From Pyrinomonadaceae bacterium (GTDB lineage Bacteria > Acidobacteriota > Blastocatellia > Pyrinomonadales > Pyrinomonadaceae): a DNA stretch of 8,212 nt. Positions 1-6,494 of this stretch are shown one piece after another; within the stretch, counting starts at the first letter, position 1, and each line of letters begins with the position of its first letter. The DNA is taken from contig JAJAYR010000530.1 of assembly GCA_026786155.1 (NCBI GenBank), positions 1 through 8,212 on the forward strand, read 5' to 3'. Both the position numbers and the translations under genes were made by a program. The notes below the pieces were generated by a model, which searched no databases, had not been told where the DNA came from, and was given only the letters and a program-made list of their open reading frames with translations.

Positions 1-495
1 CCGTTTAATATCAAAGATTGGTATGCCTGGGGCGAGAAGCGAAAGGCAAAAGCCGTTCCCGGCGCGGTCGAATTTGCCAATCACGCCGCGTCGAAAGGCG
101 TGAAAATCTTCTACGTTTCCAACCGCGACGGACTGCAGCAACAGGCGACGATTGACAATCTGAAAAGCGCGGGCTTTCCCGACATTTCCGCCGAAAATGT
201 TTTGCTGCGCGATAAGGAATCAACCAAAGAGCCGCGCCGTCAAATGATTTCGCAAACATATCGCATCGCCGTTTTGATGGGCGATAATCTCAACGATTTA
301 TCGAACGTCTTCGAGCGCAAATCCATCGCCGACCGTTTTGCCGAAGTTGATAAAACACGCGAACTTTACGGCAACAAATTTATCGTTCTGCCGAACGCGA
401 TGTATGGCGATTGGGAAAGCGCGATTTACGAATATCAGCGTTTGACCGAAGCGCAGAAAACCGAAAAACGGGCGAACGCTTTGGAATTGCCGTAA
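1..495 (+). CDS. 5'-nucleotidase, lipoprotein e(P4) family / HAD class C acid phosphatase (5'-truncated)
   Basis: Open from the first base of the window, so the true start lies upstream; 164 residues are visible. Family enzymes are exported or lipid-anchored phosphatases that remove phosphate from nucleotides and other monoesters outside the cytoplasm. Numbering from the first visible codon, I see the family block W7-x2-W10, a VPGAVEF stretch (19-25), the HAD motif II region YVSNRD (38-43), a conserved Lys with an Arg pair (K76, R79-R80), the acidic motif GDNLNDL (94-100) and the family C-terminal signature LPNAMYGDWE (130-139). Missing upstream are the export signal and HAD motif I, which carries the nucleophilic Asp. 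An internal ATG at 100 is only a fragment start because homology extends before it. The stop lies 10 nt before the next gene, so the genes may be co-transcribed. Family assignment is firm; exact substrate is not known. Confidence 0.9.
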   Translation, partial: PFNIKDWYAWGEKRKAKAVPGAVEFANHAASKGVKIFYVSNRDGLQQQATIDNLKSAGFPDISAENVLLRDKESTKEPRRQMISQTYRIAVLMGDNLNDLSNVFERKSIADRFAEVDKTRELYGNKFIVLPNAMYGDWESAIYEYQRLTEAQKTEKRANALELP

Positions 496-505
496 AATTA
501 AATTT

Positions 506-721
506 ATGAAACGAACGCCCGAAGAAAAACTGCTGAATCCGAAACCGGGAAGCAAAGTCGCCGCCGCCAAAGAATTCGGCATTGATTTAACTTTACTCGT
601 TGAAAATCTGCGCCTGACACCAGACCAGAGAGTGCGAAATTTACAGCAGTCAATGTTTAGTTTGGAAGAACTCAAACGTCAAGCCGAAACAGGAAAAAAG
701 CAAAATAATGATAAACCTTGA
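506..721 (+). CDS. small charged protein paired with nucleotidyltransferase (putative antitoxin-like partner)
   Basis: 71 residues, hydrophilic and probably helical, without a signal peptide or membrane segment. It starts MKRTPEEKLL, then has a middle segment (about 27-40) of the form IDLTLLVENLRLTPDQR, followed by a Leu/Glu-rich helix (residues 49-58) and a Lys/Asn-rich tail. I recall similar small proteins (a leucine-rich stretch followed by LTPEER and a terminal helix) next to small nucleotidyltransferases in several phyla, but they have no firm function. The last 14 nt overlap the start of the nucleotidyltransferase gene, which suggests translational coupling. There is no Shine-Dalgarno sequence ahead of the ATG; the leader is AT-rich, as for several genes here. 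The size, charge and overlap fit an antitoxin or accessory subunit, but that role is inference. Confidence 0.7.
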   Translation: MKRTPEEKLLNPKPGSKVAAAKEFGIDLTLLVENLRLTPDQRVRNLQQSMFSLEELKRQAETGKKQNNDKP

Positions 722-1196
722 ACCGGCACTCGAATCGCTGACCGTCAATAAAGTCGAATTCGTGATTGTCGGCGGCGTGGCAATCACGGCGCACGGTTCG
801 GCTTACTTAACGGAAGACTTGGATTTTTGTTATTCACGCAGCAAGATAAATCTCAAAAATATCGTTTCCGCGCTTTCAATTTATAAACCGCGACCGCGAG
901 GTTTTCCCGAAAATCTACCGTATATTTTCGACGCAACAACGCTGCAAAACGGCACGAATTTCACATTTAGAACAACTATCGGCGATATTGATTTACTCGG
1001 CGAAGTTGCCGGAATCGGAATTTATAATGATGCGGTTGAACAATCCGAATTAAAAAGTATTTTCGGCTACGAAGTGAAGATTTTATCTGTCGAAGGTTTA
1101 ATTAAAGCCAAACGCGCCGCCGGGCGCACCAAAGATTTACTCGTTTTACCCGAACTCGAAGCCTTGCGCGAGATTTCTACCGATAAAGAAGATTGA
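708..1196 (+). CDS. small nucleotidyltransferase (AbiEii/DUF6036-like, MNT-fold)
   Basis: 162 residues with the polymerase-beta-like nucleotidyltransferase signature: the glycine turn VGGVAITAHG (21-30), then TEDLDF with metal-binding D37 and D39, and a likely third acidic position in IGDIDLLGE (D93/D95). A later helix LIKAKRAAGRTKD (131-143) matches the Lys-Arg-Lys-Asp pattern near the C terminus of AbiEii-type and related proteins. Such enzymes transfer a nucleotide to a protein, RNA or small molecule; several relatives are toxins of toxin-antitoxin or abortive-infection systems. The start at 708 lies inside the upstream small gene, with AGGA at 691-694, a rather distant ribosome site. The S9 peptidase gene starts only 4 nt after the stop. 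The protein is shorter than AbiEii toxins and closer to the small stand-alone class. The fold is well supported; toxin activity is speculative. Confidence 0.82.
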   Translation: MINLEPALESLTVNKVEFVIVGGVAITAHGSAYLTEDLDFCYSRSKINLKNIVSALSIYKPRPRGFPENLPYIFDATTLQNGTNFTFRTTIGDIDLLGEVAGIGIYNDAVEQSELKSIFGYEVKILSVEGLIKAKRAAGRTKDLLVLPELEALREISTDKED

Positions 1197-1200
1197 ACTT

Positions 1201-3522
1201 ATGAAAAAACCTTTATTTCTTTTACCTTTTACCTTTTACCTTTTACCTTTCGCCTTGTGCCTTGCGACTTTCGCGCAAACGCTGACCGTCCGCGATATTA
1301 TGCGCGAGCCTTCGCTTGCCGGAATGCGCCCCGATTCGGAAAAACTTTCGCCCGATGGGAAATCGGTCGTGTTCGCGTGGAACGCCGAAGGCAAAGAGCC
1401 GCGCAATCTGTATATTGTCTCGACGAACGGCGGCGAACCGAAAATTATCGTTGACGCGGAAAAGAATTTCGAGTTGCGAACGCCCGCGCCCGAAAGCAAA
1501 TTGAATTACGGTGTCATCGTCCGCGACGATTTTGTAAAGGCGCGTGAAAAAAATCTCGGCGGCGCGGAATTTTCGCCCGACTCGAAACGACTTTTATTTA
1601 CGCAGAATTCAGATATTTACGTTTTGGACATCACGGATAAAATCGTCATTCCGCGACGAATCACAAGAACGCAGGGCGCGGAGTTTGCGGCGCGGTGGCT
1701 GGACGACGCGACGATTGTTTATCAATCGGGCGGGAATTTTCTCGCACTGAACATCGAAAAAACATCGCTCGTGCAGTTGAGCCGTGAAGCTAATCCGCAA
1801 ACTTTCGTTTCCGTTTCGTTTGCCGCTCCGACTGAAGACGCGACGATGCTGGCTTATATCGTGTCCGACAGTTCAAAGCAACGCGCTTTGTTCGTGCCGA
1901 ATTATTTGGACGAATTTGTCCAATCGCCGACGTTTCGGCGCGGATTTACCGAACAAAAAGTTTTCGTCGTCAAAACCGACGGCAGTTTGGAGAAACCTTT
2001 TGAAATAAAAATCCCGAAGCCTGAAGGCGCGAGTTATCTGCGCGGCGTTGATTGGGCGGCGGACAATCGCAGTTTAATCGTTGACCGCGTGGACAAAGAC
2101 ACGAAACGGCGACAGCTTTTTTATGTTTATAACGTCGGCGGCAAAGACGAGCAGACGATTAACATTACGGAAGAGACGGACGACAAATGGATCGGCGGAC
2201 TTTCGCGCATCGTCGAAGCCAATCCGAAAGATAATTCGCAGATTTTATTCGCGTCGGAAAAAGACGGCTTCAACCATTTATATCTGGCAACTCTGGAAAA
2301 ACGACAAGCCGAACCGAATCCGACGGGCAAAATCAGACAGGAAAATCCGTTGAACGCAGGATTTTCTTCAAAAGTTGAAATCAAACAATTGACGAAAGGC
2401 AATTTTGAAGTTGATTGGGCAAAATGGCGACCAAACGGTAACGAAATCACTTTTTCTTCGACCGAAAAAACCACGGCGACGCGCGAATTTTATACGCTCG
2501 ATTTACGAAACGGCAAGCGATTTCAAATTTCGTCGAGCGTTGACGGAATGAGAAACGGAGCGCAACTTTCCGCGAAAGGCGATGAAGACATTTTATTGTT
2601 CGAGTTTTCGCGCTGGAATCAACCGTCGGAACTTTACGCGCAAAGAGTTTGTCCAGAATGTGCTGGTTTGAATACGCCGAACAAATTGACGAACTCGATT
2701 CCCGAAAAGTTTAAGCAAACGAAGTGGAGCGAACCGCAATTTATAAATTTCAAAGCCAAAGACGGCAAAACGATTCCCGCGAAAATTTATCTGCCGGACG
2801 GTTTCGATAAATCAAAAAAATACCCGATGGTGATTTTTGTTCACGGCGCGGGTTATCTGCAAAACGTCATCAACGGCTGGAATAATTATTACCGCGAATT
2901 TATGTTTCACACGCTTTTGACCGGCAAAGGTTACGTCGTTTTGGACGTTGATTATCGCGGTTCGGCTGGTTACGGGCGCGATTTTCGGACGGACGTTTAT
3001 GATTTTCTCGGCGGGCTTGATTACGAAGACCATTTGGACGCGATTGATTTTGCGGTGAAAAATTACGCAGTTGATGCAAAAAAAATCGGAGTTTATGGCG
3101 GCAGTTACGGCGGTTTTATGGCAGAAATGCTCGTGATGCGGGCGCCGGAGAAAATCGCGGCGGCGGCGGCATTGCGTCCGGTGTCGGATTGGAAAAATTA
3201 TTTCGCGTCGTCGCCCGTTTATACGGTGGAAAGGTTGGGTTTTCCCGATAAAAATCCCGAAGGTTACAAACGAAGTTCGCCAATAAGTTACGCCGACAAA
3301 CTCCAAAAACCGCTGTTGATTCTGCACGGACTCGTTGACGATAATGTTCCGGCGCAGGATTCGATTCAGTTGATTGAAAAACTGATTCGATTGGAAAAAA
3401 CCCGGTATTTTGAAGCGATGCTGTATCCGGCGGAAAATCACGGTTTTACGCGCCCGACGAGTTGGGCGGATGAATACGAGCGGATTTTAATGTTTTTCGA
3501 GAAACATCTGAAAGCGAATTAG
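1201..3522 (+). CDS. secreted S9 family prolyl oligopeptidase-type serine peptidase
   Basis: 773 residues, full length for the family. A signal peptide (1-25: KK, then a Leu/Phe/Pro-rich core, likely cut in TFA|QT) sends it out of the cytoplasm. Residues about 40-500 are a WD40/DPP-IV-like beta-propeller with repeated blocks such as LSPDGKSVVF, FSPDSKRLLF and WRPNGNEITF. The alpha/beta-hydrolase domain follows (about 515-773): VHGAGY (547-552, Y552 at the oxyanion-Tyr position), YRGSAGYG (585-592), nucleophile S635 in GGSYGGF, D713 in HGLVDDNVP and H747 in AENHGF. The Ser-Asp-His spacing resembles DPP-IV. It probably cleaves short peptides in the periplasm or outside the cell; exact specificity (dipeptidyl-, acylaminoacyl- or oligopeptidase) cannot be read from sequence. 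Apart from C20 in the signal, the only cysteines are C484 and C487 in a CPEC motif between the two domains. There is no strong Shine-Dalgarno. The signal peptide is encoded by heptamer repeats. Confidence 0.95.
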   Translation: MKKPLFLLPFTFYLLPFALCLATFAQTLTVRDIMREPSLAGMRPDSEKLSPDGKSVVFAWNAEGKEPRNLYIVSTNGGEPKIIVDAEKNFELRTPAPESKLNYGVIVRDDFVKAREKNLGGAEFSPDSKRLLFTQNSDIYVLDITDKIVIPRRITRTQGAEFAARWLDDATIVYQSGGNFLALNIEKTSLVQLSREANPQTFVSVSFAAPTEDATMLAYIVSDSSKQRALFVPNYLDEFVQSPTFRRGFTEQKVFVVKTDGSLEKPFEIKIPKPEGASYLRGVDWAADNRSLIVDRVDKDTKRRQLFYVYNVGGKDEQTINITEETDDKWIGGLSRIVEANPKDNSQILFASEKDGFNHLYLATLEKRQAEPNPTGKIRQENPLNAGFSSKVEIKQLTKGNFEVDWAKWRPNGNEITFSSTEKTTATREFYTLDLRNGKRFQISSSVDGMRNGAQLSAKGDEDILLFEFSRWNQPSELYAQRVCPECAGLNTPNKLTNSIPEKFKQTKWSEPQFINFKAKDGKTIPAKIYLPDGFDKSKKYPMVIFVHGAGYLQNVINGWNNYYREFMFHTLLTGKGYVVLDVDYRGSAGYGRDFRTDVYDFLGGLDYEDHLDAIDFAVKNYAVDAKKIGVYGGSYGGFMAEMLVMRAPEKIAAAAALRPVSDWKNYFASSPVYTVERLGFPDKNPEGYKRSSPISYADKLQKPLLILHGLVDDNVPAQDSIQLIEKLIRLEKTRYFEAMLYPAENHGFTRPTSWADEYERILMFFEKHLKAN
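1220..1268 (+). repeat. tandem heptamer (TTTTACC) repeat encoding the signal peptide core
   Basis: Seven consecutive 7-mers: TTTTACC four times without a mismatch (1220-1247), then TTTCGCC, TTGTGCC and TTGCGAC (to 1268). Because 7 is not a multiple of 3, the repeat runs through all three frames and yields a 7-residue protein periodicity (LLPFTFY, LLPFALC, LATFAQT). This is the hydrophobic core of the peptidase signal peptide. The degenerate copies resemble the complement of the heptamers at 8111-8180 (CCTTNNG form). Confidence 0.85.
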
Positions 3523-3653
3523 AGAAAAATTGCGTTCAATTGAGAAACTTCACATTCGGGCGCAACTGTGTTAATTTATCTTCGCTAATCGAAACCGAAA
3601 TCAGACTTCAAAAGCGAAACCGAACAGCGCATTTTCGGGAACGAGCGAATAAA

Positions 3654-4847
3654 ATGAGCAAAGAACAATCCGACATTAAAACACACATTTACGATTCGGC
3701 GGCGCAGTCGTCACCGGGCGAAACGGAAACTTTGCCGAAAACCGTGCTGCCTTCGGCTCTGCCGCCGAATGAAAGCAAATCCGATTCCGCGCTCATCGGG
3801 ACGATTTTGCAAAATCGCTATCAAATCGAAAAGAAAATCGGCGACGGCGGTTTCGGCAGCGTTTTTCTCGCCCGCGACAATCGGCTGGTTGATAAAGCCG
3901 TCGTCATCAAAATTTTGGAAAGAAACGACAACGAATGGGTCGGTATCAAATTTCAGCAGGAACGCGAAGCCTTATCGAGAATCGAACATCCGGGCGTGGT
4001 CGGAATTCAGGACGCGGGCGAGTTGCTCGACGGGCGACCGTTTATCGTGATGCAGTTCGTCAAAGGCTTGACGCTGCGCGAAGCCGTTCAGCAAAGCCGT
4101 CTGGACGCGCGGCGGACGGCGGACATCGCCGAACAAATCGCCCACGCGGTCGGTTCGGCGCACGAACAAGGAATTCTGCATCGTGATTTGAAGCCGGAAA
4201 ATATAATGCTGCAACCGCTCGTCGGCGGGCGCGAACAAGTCAAAGTCATTGATTTCGGCATCGCTAAAGTTCGGGAATCAAGGGTCGCGGAAAGTTCGAC
4301 CGGACTTTTTTCCGCCGGAACGCTTTTTTATATGCCGCCCGAATCGCTTCAGGGCAAACCTTACACCGCCGCCAGCGAAGTTTTCGTTCTCGCCGTTCTC
4401 GTCTATGAAATGCTGACCGGCATGCGCCCATTCGCGCCGTCGGTCGAAAGCCCGCTGCTGTTCGCCGGTGCGCTGCTCGAAATGCAAAAGGAAGGCGCGG
4501 CAATTCCGGCGAACAAACTGCCCGCCGAACTGCCGGAAGCGGCGCGAAACATTTTAATCAAAGCCCTCGCTTTCGAGCCGGCGGCGCGATACGACAACAT
4601 CATCGAATTCGGGCGCGAATTCGCTCAGGCGGTCAATAAAAATTATGACGCGCCGCCAATCGAAAATCCGGGACTCGCCCGAACCGCGCCGGGCAGTCAA
4701 TTTGTTCCTTCGATTCCTTCGGTTTCGTCGAACAAGCCGCCGAAAAGTCGGGCGATATTTATTGTCGCGGGTCTGGCAATTTTATTGCTGGGCGCGATTG
4801 GTTTGGCGGGCGGCGTTTGGTATCTGAACCGAACGCCGAGCGTCTAA
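3654..4847 (+). CDS. membrane-anchored serine/threonine protein kinase (PknB-like), sensor part cut off by a stop
   Basis: 397 residues from the ATG at 3654. An in-frame TTG at 3540 would add 38 residues without domain similarity, so I prefer the ATG. Kinase elements in order: Gly-loop GDGGFGSV (63-70), catalytic K86 in VVIKIL, catalytic loop HRDLKPEN (176-183), DFG (200-202), activation-segment Thr T223 and a PPE motif with E230 in place of APE. All catalytic residues are present, so activity is expected. One oddity is the subdomain IX helix, SEVFVLAV, with E242 where nearly all kinases have Asp. A Pro/Ser-rich linker leads to one transmembrane helix (about 367-391), and the protein ends six residues later (NRTPSV). 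The order is cytoplasmic kinase, membrane helix, outside domain. The outside domain is present downstream in the same frame but lies behind the TAA at 4845. The 131-nt gap before it shows no convincing promoter or terminator. Confidence 0.9.
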   Translation: MSKEQSDIKTHIYDSAAQSSPGETETLPKTVLPSALPPNESKSDSALIGTILQNRYQIEKKIGDGGFGSVFLARDNRLVDKAVVIKILERNDNEWVGIKFQQEREALSRIEHPGVVGIQDAGELLDGRPFIVMQFVKGLTLREAVQQSRLDARRTADIAEQIAHAVGSAHEQGILHRDLKPENIMLQPLVGGREQVKVIDFGIAKVRESRVAESSTGLFSAGTLFYMPPESLQGKPYTAASEVFVLAVLVYEMLTGMRPFAPSVESPLLFAGALLEMQKEGAAIPANKLPAELPEAARNILIKALAFEPAARYDNIIEFGREFAQAVNKNYDAPPIENPGLARTAPGSQFVPSIPSVSSNKPPKSRAIFIVAGLAILLLGAIGLAGGVWYLNRTPSV

Positions 4848-4907
4848 ACGGCGAAGACGGAAACGACGAACATTGTTCCAAACATTCCTAACGCGCCGAA
4901 TGTTTCC

Positions 4908-5381
4908 GTGCGTTATTGGCTGAACGTCCAAAAAATCCGCGACGGTAAGGAATTTCAAGAGCCGTTTAAATCTTCCGGGCAGGAAGTTTTTGAAAATGGT
5001 TATAAATTTCAGTTAAACGCCGCCAGTTCAAAAAAAGGTTTTCTCTATTTATTTAACGAAGGAACGGGCGAGCAAAAAGATAGATTCAGTATTTTGTTCC
5101 CGACTCCGAGACGCAACGACGGTTCGGCGCAGATAGCGGAGAGCGAAGCGGCAAACAGCGGCTGGAATGTTTTCGACGGCGACACGGCAACGGAAAAATG
5201 CTGGCTGATTTGGACGGAAGAAGAAATTCCGATGCTCGAAGATGTGCGGAAAAATGCTTTTGAAAATAAAGGCGAAGTAGCGAACGCATCGGTCGGAAAT
5301 CTTAAGAAGTTCATCGCCGAAAATAATACGGCGCAGGCGGTCGTCAAAAAAAGATTCGCAAAACCGGCAGGTCATCGTTGA
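4908..5381 (+). CDS. detached DUF4384-like domain fragment (sensor part of the kinase)
   Basis: 157 residues if started at the GTG at 4908, but the frame is already open from 4848, directly after the kinase stop. The pattern fits the DUF4384 domain attached to acidobacterial Ser/Thr kinases: YWLNVQKIRDGKEFQEPF, FENGYKFQLN, GFLYLFNEG, ILFPTPRRNDGSA, then a GWNVFD strand and WLIWTEEEIP. On its own it has no signal peptide or membrane helix and no Shine-Dalgarno, so a separate product would stay in the cytoplasm, where the domain is not expected to work. I therefore read it as the severed external domain of the kinase gene rather than an independent gene. The final residues (RFAKPAGHR) are out of frame with the family tail and probably arise from the A7 slip. 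Domain identity rests on recalled family pattern. Confidence 0.6.
   Translation: MRYWLNVQKIRDGKEFQEPFKSSGQEVFENGYKFQLNAASSKKGFLYLFNEGTGEQKDRFSILFPTPRRNDGSAQIAESEAANSGWNVFDGDTATEKCWLIWTEEEIPMLEDVRKNAFENKGEVANASVGNLKKFIAENNTAQAVVKKRFAKPAGHR
5346..5352 (+). other. A7 homopolymer at the inferred frameshift site
   Basis: GTC followed by seven A and then GATTC. Six A would keep the DUF4384 frame joined to the downstream tail frame that ends at 5430. Homopolymers of this length are common sites of sequencing indels and also of polymerase slippage. Confidence 0.7.
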
Positions 5382-5421
5382 CGACGCGGACAAAATTCTG
5401 GTTAATTTGATCGAACTCGAA

Positions 5422-5447
5422 TACCGTTAAGTTTGCCTTTGACGGTA
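5422..5447 (+). other. hairpin overlapping the end of the kinase-sensor reading frame
   Basis: TACCGTTAAG (5422-5431) can pair with TTTGACGGTA (5438-5447): ten pairs, two of them G-U, with a six-base loop. No T-tract follows, so it is not a standard intrinsic terminator. It overlaps the proposed -35 element of the next gene, so it might instead be incidental or a weak attenuating structure. Confidence 0.3.
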
Positions 5448-5467
5448 AATCGTTGATAAATTAAACT
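5439..5467 (+). promoter_or_regulatory. candidate sigma-70-like promoter for the nucleotide-sugar genes
   Basis: TTGACG (5439-5444, five of six to consensus) and TAAACT (5462-5467, four of six) are separated by 17 nt. The start codon of the decarboxylase gene lies 42 nt after the -10, and the following leader is AT-rich. It sits in the only gap between the kinase remnant and the sugar genes, where a promoter is expected. A weaker alternative pair is TTGCGT (5468) with AATTAT (5491). Based on sequence match only. Confidence 0.4.
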
Positions 5468-5509
5468 TTGCGTTGGCGCTCTGAACTGACAATTATCAAA
5501 TTTTAATTT

Positions 5510-6448
5510 ATGCGAATTTTAGTTACCGGCGGCGCGGGCTTTATCGGCTCGCATTTGTGCGAAAGGCTTTTGAACGAAGGCAACGAAGTCATCGCGCTCG
5601 ACAATTTTTTCACCGGCAGACGCGAAAATATCGCGCATCTGCTCGACCAGCGTCAGTTTGAATTGATACGGCACGACGTAACTGAACCGATTCTGCTGGA
5701 AGTTGACCAAATCTACAATCTCGCGTGTCCGGCTTCGCCGATTCATTACCAATACAATCCGGTCAAAACCGTCAAAACCAGCGTAATGGGCGCAATCAAT
5801 ATGCTCGGCTTGGCAAAGCGTGTGCGGGCGCGGATTTTTCAGGCTTCGACTTCGGAAGTCTACGGCGACCCGCTCGTTCATCCGCAGACAGAAGATTATT
5901 TTGGAAACGTCAACAGCGTCGGTCTTCGCTCCTGCTACGACGAAGGCAAGCGTGTCGCCGAAACTTTGTTTATGGATTATCACCGTCAAAATAATGTTGA
6001 CACGCGCATCGTCCGCATTTTCAACACTTACGGTCCGCGAATGCGAGCCGACGACGGGCGCGTCGTCTCGAATTTTATCGTTCAGGCATTGCGCGGCGAA
6101 GATTTGACGATTTACGGCACGGGCGAACAAACGCGCTCTTTCTGCTACGTTGACGATTTGGTCGAAGGTTTTATTCGATTGATGAATACCGAAGCCGACG
6201 ATATTCATTTGCCGGTCAATATCGGCAATCCGGGCGAATTTACGATGAACGAACTAGCGGCGGAAGTCGGCAAAGCCATCGGCAAAGAAGTGAAAATCAA
6301 AAATCTGCCGCTGCCGCCGGACGACCCGAAACAACGGCAGCCGAATATCGAACGCGCCCGCAATCTTTTGGGCTGGTCGCCGACCGTTCCGCTTGCCGAA
6401 GGTTTGCAGAAAACCGTCTCCTACTTTGCAGAAAGAATCAAAGCATAA
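5510..6448 (+). CDS. uxs: UDP-glucuronate decarboxylase (UDP-xylose synthase), extended SDR
   Basis: 312 residues, the usual length of bacterial enzymes of this family. It oxidises UDP-glucuronate at C4 with bound NAD, decarboxylates it and reduces the intermediate to UDP-xylose, a precursor for cell-surface polysaccharide; it acts in the cytoplasm. Visible: Rossmann glycines GGAGFIG (7-13) and D31 for the NAD ribose; the family hallmark YNLACPASPIHYQ (69-81) with NPVKTVKT (83-90); STSEVYGDP (113-121) with catalytic T114/E116; GNVNSVGLRSCYDEGKR (132-148) with the Y143-x3-K147 pair; and GPRMRADDGRVVSNF further on. Late in the protein, QRQPNIERA carries an Arg in the position used by decarboxylases of this group. 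There is no Shine-Dalgarno before the ATG. The related SDR gene follows after 46 nt with no terminator in between, so they are probably co-transcribed. Confidence 0.95.
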   Translation: MRILVTGGAGFIGSHLCERLLNEGNEVIALDNFFTGRRENIAHLLDQRQFELIRHDVTEPILLEVDQIYNLACPASPIHYQYNPVKTVKTSVMGAINMLGLAKRVRARIFQASTSEVYGDPLVHPQTEDYFGNVNSVGLRSCYDEGKRVAETLFMDYHRQNNVDTRIVRIFNTYGPRMRADDGRVVSNFIVQALRGEDLTIYGTGEQTRSFCYVDDLVEGFIRLMNTEADDIHLPVNIGNPGEFTMNELAAEVGKAIGKEVKIKNLPLPPDDPKQRQPNIERARNLLGWSPTVPLAEGLQKTVSYFAERIKA

Positions 6449-6483
6449 GACAATAATCAAAATCTTCTAGAATTAATTACGGG

Positions 6484-6488
6484 AAGGA
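6484..6488 (+). promoter_or_regulatory. strong Shine-Dalgarno for the second SDR gene
   Basis: AAGGA within GGGAAGGAAA, six bases before the ATG at 6495. It is the clearest ribosome binding site in the window, whereas most other genes here have AT-rich leaders without one. It fixes the start at 6495. Confidence 0.7.
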
Positions 6489-6494
6489 AATAAT

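Larger units (their letters stand above)
3654..5430 (+). pseudogene. likely original kinase-TM-DUF4384 gene, broken by one nonsense codon and one frameshift
   Basis: Kinase frame and downstream sensor frame are the same phase, separated only by TAA at 4845-4847; the 20 codons between the stop and the GTG at 4908 are open and read like a linker (Thr/Asn/Pro-rich). Near the 3' end the sensor frame stops at 5379-5381. Removing one A from the seven-A run at 5346-5352 gives VKKDSQNRQVIV and then LVNLIELEYR with a TAA at 5428-5430. That ending resembles the usual C terminus of kinases of this architecture (…L-x-x-L-x-E-H/Y-R). The repaired product would have 591 positions. Whether the lesions are real decay, recoding or sequence error cannot be told from one sequence. 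Confidence 0.65.

Noticed and set aside
1244..1263. Lipoprotein signal (lipobox) at C20 of the peptidase
   Set aside because: The residues before the Cys are F-A-L; a lipobox needs Gly, Ala or Ser directly before it. A type I signal cut after A25 fits better.
2641..2664. Zinc ribbon at CPEC
   Set aside because: A zinc ribbon needs a second Cys/His pair and no further cysteine exists in the mature protein.
3156..3171. GCG trinucleotide run in the peptidase as a contingency repeat
   Set aside because: It encodes a short alanine run in a conserved helix after the nucleophile, in a place where the family is normally Ala-rich; triplet changes would not shift the frame.
2812..3441. 209-residue open frame on the minus strand
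   Set aside because: It lies wholly inside the catalytic domain of the S9 peptidase, whose residues are conserved on the + strand. The antisense protein shows no recognisable domain, only the mirror effect of codon bias.
3540..3653. Extension of the kinase to an upstream TTG
   Set aside because: The extra 38 residues match nothing in the family, and the ATG at 3654 gives the normal N-terminal length before the kinase domain.
4845..4847. Genome-wide reassignment of TAA as a sense codon
   Set aside because: TAA serves as a normal stop for the phosphatase (493-495), the decarboxylase (6446-6448) and the inferred tail (5428-5430), so recoding of the whole genome is not supported.
5844..5862. 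19-base identity with 6844-6862 as a possible recombination repeat
   Set aside because: Both copies encode the same conserved STSEVY active-site motif of two related SDR genes, so shared ancestry and codon bias explain the match.
5519..6208. 229-residue open frame on the minus strand
   Set aside because: It is antisense to the UDP-glucuronate decarboxylase, which has complete family motifs. No domain or ribosome site supports the reverse frame.
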